This document shows positions 1 through 7,677 of a DNA stretch of 8,745 nucleotides, piece after piece. Positions within the stretch are counted from its first letter, which is position 1. The number at the start of each line of letters is the position of its first letter. The stretch is from Verrucomicrobia bacterium UBA3750. Lineage in GTDB: Bacteria; Verrucomicrobiota; Kiritimatiellia; RFP12; UBA1067. The notes under the pieces were generated by a model. The model saw only the letters and a program-made list of their open reading frames with translations, did no database searches and was not told the DNA's origin. Location of the stretch: the NCBI GenBank assembly GCA_002371755.1, contig DFGM01000061.1, forward strand, positions 9,560 through 18,304. Reading direction: 5' to 3'. The translations under genes and the position numbers were made by a program.

Positions 1-1
1 G

Positions 2-27
2 CGGCGAGGGGTCTCGCACCCCTGCCG
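2..27. repeat. GC-rich hairpin at left edge
   Basis: Bases 2-5 (CGGC) pair with 24-27 (GCCG), and 7-12 (AGGGGT) pair with 18-23 (ACCCCT). This gives a ten-pair stem with one bulged G at 6 and a five-base loop. It lies about 215 nt downstream of the ribF stop. No T tract is visible on the minus-strand side, because the window ends there, so a terminator role cannot be judged. It could equally be one end of a dispersed genomic repeat. Confidence 0.45.
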
Positions 28-29
28 AT

Positions 30-42
30 GCCGGTATCCGGC
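30..42. repeat. small inverted repeat next to the tandem array
   Basis: GCCGG (30-34) and CCGGC (38-42) form a perfect 5-bp inverted repeat around TAT. Its last base is the first base of the 22-bp tandem array, so the array is bounded on this side by a short palindrome. No function can be assigned from sequence alone. Confidence 0.4.
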
Positions 43-195
43 CAATGCCCATCACTCCGGAATCCAATGCCCGTCACTCCAGAATCCAATGCCCATTGAA
101 TCCGAATCCAATGCCCATTGGAATCCAATTCAATGCCCATTGGATTCCCGACCAATGCCCATTGGATTTGCGTCCCATGCCCATCACTTGGACAA
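42..195. repeat. 22-bp tandem repeat, seven units, palindromic core
   Basis: Seven units start at 42, 64, 86, 108, 130, 152 and 174, exactly 22 bp apart. The core is CCAATGCCCATTGG, whose arms CCAATG and CATTGG are inverted repeats around CC. It is intact in the units at 108 and 152 and has one change at 130. The units at 42, 64 and 174 share another right half, CATCAC or CGTCAC. The period is not a multiple of three, and open frames across it match no protein I recognise, so I treat it as non-coding. It lies 47 bp past the ribF stop in the transcribed direction. Possible roles are a minisatellite, clustered protein-binding sites on nearly one helical face (two turns per unit), or a structured 3' RNA tail. 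Confidence 0.85.
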
Positions 196-205
196 GCTCT
201 TGTCC
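190..205. repeat. 16-bp palindrome between array and ribF
   Basis: GGACAAG (190-196) and CTTGTCC (199-205) are perfect inverted arms separated by CT. As RNA from the ribF side it would fold as a six-pair stem with a four-base loop, 37 nt after the ribF stop codon. No U tract follows on the minus strand, so it is at best a weak or factor-dependent terminator. It could instead be a protein-binding site that bounds the 22-bp array. Confidence 0.5.
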
Positions 206-241
206 ACATGCCGATAATTGGCTATGTTTATGGGAATCGCG

Positions 242-1087
242 TCATTTGCATGAAATTATCGCGCCTGCCGATGCGACGTCTTTGGCGACTTGCCCGCGCA
301 ATTCATCCATTGTGGCGAACTTGCGTTCAGGACGGATAAATGAAATAACGTCTACATGGACATCGCTGGGAGGGATATTGGCTCCATCGCCTTCGAGCAG
401 ATGGACTTCAAGGACGGGTTTGGTCCAGGCTCTTTCGCCGAATGTGGGGGCGAAACCGTAATTTGCGACACCCGGCACCCCATTGGCCAGCACCGCATAC
501 ACCCCTGCCGGGGGACGCAGTGCGACATGGTCGACTCCTATATTAATGGTAGGGAAGCCAAGCTTTCTTCCTTCGCCCTTCCCCGGAGCCACATCGCCGG
601 AAATGCGCCAGGGCCGTCCAAGCATCCTGGCGGCATCCTCCAGCCGACCTGATTCTATAGTCTTGCGTATGCGAGTGGACGAGATGCGCTCACCATCGAG
701 AATTGCCGCCGGGCACATCTCCACTTCATAGCCAAGGGAGCGCAAAAGTGCGGCATTTCCCGCTCCGCCACGCCCGAAACGCCAATTATCGCCACACACC
801 ACCCTGCGTTCGACTATGAAGGCACGGGCGAAATCCTCCGGTGCCATCTGCGCTAATTCCGCAGTGAAATCCAGTGCCGTCACGTCCTCTACGCCGCAGG
901 AACGTATTGCCTCGATGCGCTCGTCGAACGTCATCACGAGACGAGGCGCCCTATCCGGGGCGACTATTTCCAGCGGATGGTTGCGAAACGTGATTGCGCA
1001 CCTTGCCCGTGAGAGTATTTCGCGGTGGCCCAGGTGGACGCCGTCGAAAAAACCTACCGCAACGCCGTGCCTAGCGGTATCGTGCAT
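242..1087 (-). CDS. ribF: bifunctional riboflavin kinase / FAD synthetase (RibF)
   Basis: RibF phosphorylates riboflavin to FMN and then adenylylates FMN to FAD in the cytoplasm. The 281-residue product has both expected modules. The N-terminal FMN adenylyltransferase carries FDGVHLGH (14-21) and ISSTRIR (135-141). The C-terminal riboflavin kinase carries GRKLGFPT (173-180), a P-x-GVY segment (193-197) and a Glu in the EVHL segment (227) at the position of the family's catalytic Glu. The protein is shorter than the usual 305-315 residues. Much of the shortfall appears to lie between HLGH and the TFRNHP segment (33-38), where only about a dozen residues are present. The ATG at 1087 has AAGGA about ten bases upstream. 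The gene overlaps the end of truB by 34 nt, which implies translational coupling. It is the last gene of the fucI-truB-ribF unit. Confidence 0.93.
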   Translation of the reverse strand: MHDTARHGVAVGFFDGVHLGHREILSRARCAITFRNHPLEIVAPDRAPRLVMTFDERIEAIRSCGVEDVTALDFTAELAQMAPEDFARAFIVERRVVCGDNWRFGRGGAGNAALLRSLGYEVEMCPAAILDGERISSTRIRKTIESGRLEDAARMLGRPWRISGDVAPGKGEGRKLGFPTINIGVDHVALRPPAGVYAVLANGVPGVANYGFAPTFGERAWTKPVLEVHLLEGDGANIPPSDVHVDVISFIRPERKFATMDELRGQVAKDVASAGAIISCK

Positions 1088-1773
1088 TGCGCAAAATCCT
1101 TCATTTCCGTCTCGAGCAGCTTGTCAAAGGCAATGGCATCTTCCACCTTGAACTTGCCCACGCGGGTGCGGCGGCACGATTCAAGCACGGCTCCCGTTCC
1201 GAGCGCCATGCCAAGCTCGTCGGCAAGCGCCCGCACTATCAGTCCTTTTGTGGCAGAAACGCGATAAGAAAGCGCATCTTGCGCGGTTTTCGCCACATCA
1301 AGCCGCCAGACATGAACGAGGAACGGGTCGTGTTCACCGGTATCCGCGACTTCATAGGCGGCACTTCCCTCGCGCCGGACGCTGCAGAATCGCGGCTCTT
1401 TCTGGAAAATGTCGCCCTTGAACTCTTTCAGTGCCGCGGCGAGTGCTTCATCGCTTGGCAGTTCGCCGCCCGGCGCGGGGATGGCGTTGCCGTATTTGTC
1501 GCCCGTATCGGTGCGGTGAGCGAGGCGAATCGTCCCTTCATACTCGCGGTCTGCCCCCATCACGTCGCCCGTGAACTTGTTGGCATCGTTGATGAGAAGC
1601 ACCAGAAGGCCGCTGGCGGCCGCATCCAGCGAGCCGCCATGCCCTACTTTTACGAGATTGAACTTCCGCTTCACCGTCTTGACGACGGTGGAAAACGCTA
1701 TTCCCGCCGGTTTATCGACGAGCAGGAATGCGTTGAGGTTCTCAAGCATCCTCAGCTGGGTGAGATTCGCCAT
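1054..1773 (-). CDS. truB: tRNA pseudouridine(55) synthase TruB, short form
   Basis: TruB converts U55 of the tRNA T-loop to pseudouridine. The 239-residue product shows the family landmarks in order: LLVDKPAG (17-24), KVGHGGSLDAAASG (42-55) with the catalytic Asp at 50, REYEG (76-80), a Q-K-E-P-x-F-C-S segment (124-131), AAYE (138-141), IVRALADELG (179-188) and RRTRVGKF (201-208). The catalytic loop differs from the common GGTLDP-x-ATG form, with Ser for Thr, Ala for Pro and Ser for Thr, but keeps the Asp. The protein ends soon after the catalytic domain and has no room for the PUA-type C-terminal domain of E. coli TruB (314 aa). The ATG at 1773 lies 19 nt after the fucI stop. Its ribosome site is weak (GGA), so an internal ATG at 1749 is possible, although it would lose only eight residues. 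Confidence 0.92.
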   Translation of the reverse strand: MANLTQLRMLENLNAFLLVDKPAGIAFSTVVKTVKRKFNLVKVGHGGSLDAAASGLLVLLINDANKFTGDVMGADREYEGTIRLAHRTDTGDKYGNAIPAPGGELPSDEALAAALKEFKGDIFQKEPRFCSVRREGSAAYEVADTGEHDPFLVHVWRLDVAKTAQDALSYRVSATKGLIVRALADELGMALGTGAVLESCRRTRVGKFKVEDAIAFDKLLETEMKDFAQCTIPLGTALR

Positions 1774-1792
1774 CTTTCAATCCATGTCCCGA

Positions 1793-3586
<1,794 letters not shown>

Positions 3587-3618
3587 GTTTGTCGTTCCTT
3601 ATATATGTACGTTGATTG

Positions 3619-3642
3619 GTTGCAGCCGCCAGCCGGTGCAAC
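3619..3642 (-). promoter_or_regulatory. hairpin in the fucI leader
   Basis: Bases 3619-3624 (GTTGCA) pair with 3637-3642 (TGCAAC), and 3626-3628 (CCG) pair with 3634-3636 (CGG), with one bulged base at 3625 and a five-base loop. If transcription starts near 3654, this nine-pair hairpin sits in the roughly 68-nt leader, upstream of the ribosome site at 3596-3600. It may stabilise the message or regulate expression. There is no following T run, so I do not call it an attenuator. Confidence 0.35.
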
Positions 3643-3653
3643 ACCATGCAAGC

Positions 3654-3668
3654 GGTATATATTATACC
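3654..3668. promoter_or_regulatory. palindrome over the fucI -10 box
   Basis: GGTATA (3654-3659) and TATACC (3663-3668) are perfect 6-bp inverted arms around TAT. The element covers the -10 hexamer at 3661-3666 and reaches the expected transcription start, a common position for a repressor site. The AT-rich arms may also be a chance by-product of the TATAAT box. No regulator gene is nearby. Confidence 0.35.
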
Positions 3669-3690
3669 ATATTTGCGCCATCGGCGGCAA
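3661..3690 (-). promoter_or_regulatory. promoter for fucI-truB-ribF
   Basis: On the minus strand a consensus TATAAT (3661-3666) is preceded by TGG, giving an extended -10. A TTGCCG -35 box (3685-3690) lies 18 bp upstream. The promoter is in the 117-bp gap between the DUF2264 stop codon and fucI, so the fuc cluster probably has its own start even if some read-through occurs. The predicted start near 3654 gives a leader of about 68 nt. Confidence 0.7.
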
Positions 3691-3703
3691 CGCGGCGCCT
3701 TCG

Positions 3704-5002
3704 TCACTCCCAATAGAGAGGTTGCGGGGAGATTTGCCACCTGGAATCTTTCGGAAACTGCTCCCCAAGCCAGGCGCGCTTCGAAGTCCAAGCCTCCTCG
3801 GGCGCAGTCCAGAACGGGTCTTCCGCCGGAAGCCCCAAAGGCAGCAGGAAAAGCGACGTCATATACAATGAACCGTTGTTCGTGTAGCGGTCGCTTATTC
3901 CGGGCAGCGCTCCGTTGAAACCGAGCGTCAGGAATCCGTCCTTGTTGAAATTGCGGTCGTCGGAAAACATGCGTTTCTTGACGGCATCGAGCGCCGAGCG
4001 CACCTGTCCGGGACTCAGGCTGTCCGGCAACTCGCGCCGCAATGCGAGCAGCGCAAGGGGCTGGAACACCCCCATGCGGTATGTTATGGAACGGCCAAAG
4101 ACCGGATACGTGCCTTCGGGGCTTACCATTCGCTCCAGTATGACGGCATGTTTCTGCATACGCTTCAAGACCTGGGGCAGCCTGTCTTTGGCATTGCGTC
4201 TCTTGCCGTTCGCATCGACATACGGAATGAGGTTTTTGTTGGCGCGAACAAGTTCTTCAACGCATTCGAAGTACATCGGGTGTATGACATACGCATTGTA
4301 GTAATCGAATGCGAAACCGGGTCCGTCCGAATACCAGCCATCGCCAATATACCATTCCTCCGCCTTGTATAGTCCTGTGCGAAGACGGTATGCGTCATAA
4401 TCGGCCCGCGCGCGCATTAGAAACGTCTCTTCGATGGCGCAGAAAAGCACCCAATTCTGGTATGGCGGAGAGTAGCGGCGAAGCTTCTGGTACTCGCCGA
4501 TGTAGCGAGCCTTTACAGCATCGTCCAGCGGCACCCACAAGGCGTCCCACGCGCGCAGAAAACTTTCCGCGAGATATGCCGCGTCCACCAAAGTCTGCCC
4601 GCCTTTGTTCCAGCCGAGATAATCCGGACTGGAGGGGTCTACCGCGTTGGCATATGCCTTCAGAGCCCAACTGCGCAACTCGGCGCGCTTTACGCCTTCG
4701 GGCGTATCGTCATCCGGCAAGGCGAGCCATGGAGCAATTCCGGCCATAAGACGGGCAAACGCCTCCATATAAGAAACCTCCACATCGCGGCCGTCCCAGC
4801 AGGGCGAAAGCTCGAGCGAGCCCCTCTTTGTGTTGAACACCTCATGCAGACGCCCTTCCGACATCGGCTCCAGGACGGGCCTGGCCAGACGGTATGCGAA
4901 GTCGACCCATTCGGCGCGAACATCGCCCGGCCCGGCGGTTTCCGCACTGGCTGCGGTCGCTCCCAAGGTTGCGCAAACGGCAAGAATTATAGTCCACTTC
5001 AT
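3704..5002 (-). CDS. exported DUF2264 domain protein, possible carbohydrate-active enzyme
   Basis: The 432-residue product begins with a Sec signal peptide: MKW, a hydrophobic run to about 18, then ASA and a likely cleavage after residue 20. The rest matches DUF2264: an alpha-helical body, WNKGGQTLVDAAYLAESFLRAW from 131 on (key residues N132, G134, D140), GDGWYSDGPGFAFDYYNAYV (220-239) followed by IHPM (240-243), and PVFGRSITYR (300-309). The repeated aromatic and acidic helices suggest an (alpha/alpha)-barrel, as in several glycoside hydrolase and lyase families. I recall some DUF2264 proteins being linked to uronic-acid glycosidases, but I cannot assign a reaction. The start at 5002 is chosen because AGAGGAG (5010-5016) lies seven bases upstream and the signal peptide begins there. 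The frame is open further upstream to 5101, but that extension would bury the signal. It follows the CPBP gene by 83 nt and precedes fucI. Confidence 0.85.
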   Translation of the reverse strand: MKWTIILAVCATLGATAASAETAGPGDVRAEWVDFAYRLARPVLEPMSEGRLHEVFNTKRGSLELSPCWDGRDVEVSYMEAFARLMAGIAPWLALPDDDTPEGVKRAELRSWALKAYANAVDPSSPDYLGWNKGGQTLVDAAYLAESFLRAWDALWVPLDDAVKARYIGEYQKLRRYSPPYQNWVLFCAIEETFLMRARADYDAYRLRTGLYKAEEWYIGDGWYSDGPGFAFDYYNAYVIHPMYFECVEELVRANKNLIPYVDANGKRRNAKDRLPQVLKRMQKHAVILERMVSPEGTYPVFGRSITYRMGVFQPLALLALRRELPDSLSPGQVRSALDAVKKRMFSDDRNFNKDGFLTLGFNGALPGISDRYTNNGSLYMTSLFLLPLGLPAEDPFWTAPEEAWTSKRAWLGEQFPKDSRWQISPQPLYWE

Positions 5003-5085
5003 CTTTTCGCTCCTCTGATTACAGGCAAATTCCATCGTTTCGTTCCTTGCTGGCGCGTTTTCGGCGGCGATTGCTTCCCGCACCC

Positions 5086-5784
5086 CTACCAAAAATCCCA
5101 ATGACCAAGGGCGATTACCTGGATGCCAAGGATGAGGTTGGTGACGGTGTGGGCGACAATCGCCGAAAAGAGTCCGGCGCGCAAGGCGATTAGCCCATAC
5201 GCCGCGCCTGCGAGAGCGCCAACGAGGAAGCGATCGTGTTCGACGGCAAAGAGCGCTACCATCCAGAAAAACGCCGCCTTATCCGCTCCAAGCCAGCGGT
5301 AAAGCCAGCCGCGAAAGAATATTTCTTCGACAGCAGGGATGACGAAAGCCGAGCCCAAGAGGCGCACAAGCGTCAGCGGCCAGCCGCATACGGTCGGGGC
5401 GTATGGCGAAGGCGCAGAAGCCCCGGCGGCGGAAGAGGTCGCGGAGTCGGCGCCAATAATGAACCACTCCTTATATATAGGCAGATTTTCAGGAAGAACC
5501 CACAGCGCCCACACGACGATACCGGCAAAGATGCCAAGGAGAAGCGGTTTTGTGGCTGCATCGGTAGATTGGGATGCCTGGGCATTTGCGCGGCAAGGGC
5601 GCCAAATATCCCAGAAGTCCCGGTTGTCCCGTGTCCTGCGGCAAGCGAAAAGCGCGACTAGCAGAGTTGCGAGCGTCACGCCCGACCTGACGGCATATGC
5701 CCATGCCGTGGCTGGCAAGACGGCCATCAGCGCCATCCACACGGCATATGGCGCAACCATGGATGCTTGCGTCGACAGCTTCAT
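5086..5784 (-). CDS. CPBP / CAAX-protease-related membrane protein, exosortase-associated type
   Basis: The product is a 232-residue integral membrane protein with hydrophobic segments near 11-30, 32-48, 80-97, 137-152, 170-182, 187-210 and 212-227. It carries the Abi/CPBP intramembrane protease motifs: EE-x3-R (Glu153, Glu154, Arg158, in PAVEEIFFRGWLYRWL), FAVEHDRF (179-186) and HTVTN (212-216). The EHDR motif and the ending in L-G-x-W-D-F-W fit the 'CAAX prenyl protease-related' subfamily (TIGR03008), which is known mainly from genomes with exosortase/PEP-CTERM sorting. Members are presumed intramembrane glutamic proteases, but their substrates are unknown. The gene starts within the stop codon of the upstream acetyltransferase (ATGA overlap), so the two are translationally coupled. 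The Shine-Dalgarno signal is weak, as expected for a coupled gene. No exosortase or PEP-CTERM protein is in the window. Confidence 0.85.
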   Translation of the reverse strand: MKLSTQASMVAPYAVWMALMAVLPATAWAYAVRSGVTLATLLVALFACRRTRDNRDFWDIWRPCRANAQASQSTDAATKPLLLGIFAGIVVWALWVLPENLPIYKEWFIIGADSATSSAAGASAPSPYAPTVCGWPLTLVRLLGSAFVIPAVEEIFFRGWLYRWLGADKAAFFWMVALFAVEHDRFLVGALAGAAYGLIALRAGLFSAIVAHTVTNLILGIQVIALGHWDFW

Positions 5785-6269
5785 GAAAGGGAGCGCTTCA
5801 TTGCGATTTCGGGGCAGGTGAAGGGGTCGGTGTGCTTGGTGCAGTTTATGCAGCCGGTATAAAGCTTGTGCATGACCTGGGTCTTTGGCACTTCCACGAA
5901 GCCGAGCGCCCCGAAGAACTCCGGCGCAAATGTCAGCGCGACGAGATCTTTAGGCCGGCACGGAGCGACGCGCTTCACGACCGCCTCTACAAGCGCGCTT
6001 CCAATTCCACGGCGACGGAACACGCTTTTCACGGCGAGCGACTGCACCTCGACGCTCGCGGCAGCCGCGTTGCCCAACTCCGGATGAATCTGGTATGTGA
6101 CGCATCCCGACATCTCGCCATCCGTCTCGGCCACGAAAAAGCGGTCTATGTTCTCGACTATGTTGCCGAGCGAACGCGACATCAACTGGTCGCGGTTGAG
6201 GTGGATGAGGGCGAAGATGCGTTCTGCATCCGCCAGGCGCGCGTTGCGCACTAATGTTTCGCCAGCCAT
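5781..6269 (-). CDS. ArgA-like GNAT N-acetyltransferase with cysteine-bearing tail
   Basis: The 162-residue product is a single GNAT domain. The acetyl-CoA loop is RRRGIG (85-90) after the QSLAV strand (76-80), and FFGALGF (118-124) is the usual C-terminal helix-strand. Its substrate side, LNRDQLMSRSLGNIVENI (24-41), resembles short N-acetylglutamate synthase (ArgA-like) proteins. These often end in a Cys-rich stretch before E-I-A-M. Here Cys140, Cys143 and Cys152 are followed by EIAM (154-157). Acetylation of glutamate or a related amine is therefore the best guess, but GNAT substrates are hard to predict. The ATG at 6269 has GAGGG (6279-6283) nine bases upstream, inside nfnB, and the genes overlap by 19 nt. 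The stop overlaps the CPBP start by 4 nt. The gene sits between redox and membrane-protease genes, not with arg genes. Confidence 0.85.
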   Translation of the reverse strand: MAGETLVRNARLADAERIFALIHLNRDQLMSRSLGNIVENIDRFFVAETDGEMSGCVTYQIHPELGNAAAASVEVQSLAVKSVFRRRGIGSALVEAVVKRVAPCRPKDLVALTFAPEFFGALGFVEVPKTQVMHKLYTGCINCTKHTDPFTCPEIAMKRSLS

Positions 6270-7651
6270 TGGTTGATTCCCTCTGCCGCGGCGCGCCCTT
6301 CTCCCATCGCGAGAATCACTGTAGCCGCGCCAAGAACAATGTCGCCGCCCGCAAAGACTCCGGGCATGGTGGTCATACGCGTCGCTTCATCCACTATGAC
6401 GTGCCCTTTCCTGTCCGTCTCTATTTCCGGCGTAGTGGAGGCGATGAGAGGATTCGCTCCGCTTCCGACAGCCACTACGACCGTATCGACCGGGAACACG
6501 AACTCGCTGCCCTCGATCGGCACGGGGGAACGCCTGCCGGAGGAATCGGGTTCGCCAAGCTGGTACTTCAGGCACTCTATCGCGGCGACCCTGCCGTCAT
6601 CATCGCCCAGAATGCGTTTGGCGTTCTCGAGAGTATGGAAAACGACCCCCTCTTCCTTGGCATGGTGGACTTCTTCGACGCGCGCCGGCATCTCCTTTTC
6701 CGATCTGCGGTATATGAGATGCACTTCTTCCGCGCCCAGCCTCAAGGCCATGCGGGCTGCATCCATCGCCACATTGCCTCCGCCCAGCACCGCCACCTTC
6801 CTGCCATGCCAGTAAGGCGTGGCGGCACGGTCTTCCACATAGGCTTTCATCAAGTTGGCGCGTGTCAGGTATTCATTGGCGGAAAAGACGCCGATGAGGT
6901 TCTCGCCCTCTATATCCATGAACTTCGGAAGCCCCGCCCCGGTGCCGACGAATATCGCGTCGAAATCCTTCTTCATGTCGGCAAGCTTGCGGGTCTTCCC
7001 GACCACAAAGTCCGTGACGACTTCCACACCCAGATCCTTGAGACCGTCTATTTCCTTCTGCACTATACTCTTCGGCAGGCGGAACTCGGGGATACCGTAG
7101 ACCAGCACGCCCCCCGGCTTGTGGAACGCCTCGTACATCGTGACGCTGTGCCCCGCCCTCGCGCAATCCGCCGCGCATGTAATCGAGGCGGGGCCGGAGC
7201 CTATGACGGCCACCCTCTTGCCGGTGGGCGCGGCCTTTTCGCCCGCCTCCGCCTGGACATTATCCGCGCAAAAGCGCTCGACGCGCCCGATTGCAACCGC
7301 TTTTGCCACATCCTTGAACATCTTTCCGACGGTGCAGAACTTCTGGCACTGACGCTCTTGGGGGCATACGCGCCCGCAAACCGCAGGCAAAAGCGAGTTC
7401 TTGCGGATTATGGCGAGAGCACGCGCAAAATCGCCTTCGGCCGCCGCGGCGAGGAAGGCGGGGATATCTATCTTCACGGGACACCCCTGCACGCACGGCT
7501 TTGCCGGACAGTTCAGACAACGCGAAGCCTCCTTCTTCGCCATTTCGGCCGTATAGCCGAGAGCAACCTCTTCCATGTTGCGAGCGCGCGCAAGCGGATC
7601 TTGCTGCGGCATTTCCTGCGGAGGTATGGACATTCTTTCCTTGGCTGTCAT
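6251..7651 (-). CDS. nfnB: NADPH-binding flavoprotein NfnB / GltA-like glutamate synthase small subunit
   Basis: The 466-residue product is the GltA-type flavoprotein that serves as the large subunit of ferredoxin:NADP transhydrogenase (NfnB). It has two N-terminal cysteine groups for [4Fe-4S] clusters: Cys45, 48, 53, 57 and Cys92, 96, 102, 106. These are followed by an FAD-binding GSGPA (151-155), an NADPH-binding GGGNVAMD (290-297) and a C-terminal FAD motif AGGD (434-437). Glu99, in CPQERQC, is a candidate for the non-cysteine cluster ligand known in Nfn structures. The start at 7651 is preferred because AAGGAG (7662-7667) lies ten bases upstream and the family begins here. The frame stays open to 7984, but that extension is low-complexity Arg-rich and antisense-like, and it overlaps nfnA. 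The gene follows nfnA by 26 nt. A stand-alone glutamate synthase subunit or a sulfide dehydrogenase pair (SudAB) are alternatives. The nfnA partner argues for Nfn, and no large glutamate synthase subunit is present. Confidence 0.9.
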   Translation of the reverse strand: MTAKERMSIPPQEMPQQDPLARARNMEEVALGYTAEMAKKEASRCLNCPAKPCVQGCPVKIDIPAFLAAAAEGDFARALAIIRKNSLLPAVCGRVCPQERQCQKFCTVGKMFKDVAKAVAIGRVERFCADNVQAEAGEKAAPTGKRVAVIGSGPASITCAADCARAGHSVTMYEAFHKPGGVLVYGIPEFRLPKSIVQKEIDGLKDLGVEVVTDFVVGKTRKLADMKKDFDAIFVGTGAGLPKFMDIEGENLIGVFSANEYLTRANLMKAYVEDRAATPYWHGRKVAVLGGGNVAMDAARMALRLGAEEVHLIYRRSEKEMPARVEEVHHAKEEGVVFHTLENAKRILGDDDGRVAAIECLKYQLGEPDSSGRRSPVPIEGSEFVFPVDTVVVAVGSGANPLIASTTPEIETDRKGHVIVDEATRMTTMPGVFAGGDIVLGAATVILAMGEGRAAAEGINQWLAKH

Positions 7652-7677
7652 TGCTGTAAATCTCCTTGCGGCCGCGC

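Noticed and set aside
42..195. CRISPR array
   Set aside because: The units abut with no unique spacers of 30 bp or so, and no cas gene is present.
45..461. Plus-strand open frames across the 22-bp array and the ribF end
   Set aside because: They arise because the repeat lacks stops in some frames. The products are repetitive, match no family I know and overlap ribF on the opposite strand.
3670..3702. Terminator between the DUF2264 gene and fucI
   Set aside because: A weak GCGCC/GGCGC pairing exists, but it lacks a T run and overlaps the fucI -35 box, so a terminator cannot be supported.
4964..5002. Lipoprotein signal in the DUF2264 protein
   Set aside because: Cys10 is preceded by LAV, which lacks the small residue expected just before a lipobox cysteine, and it lies too close to the N terminus. 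ASA at 18-20 fits a normal signal peptidase site.
5003..5101. Upstream start for the DUF2264 gene at 5101
   Set aside because: It would place 33 unrelated residues ahead of a clear signal peptide, and AGAGGAG at 5010-5016 fits the start at 5002.
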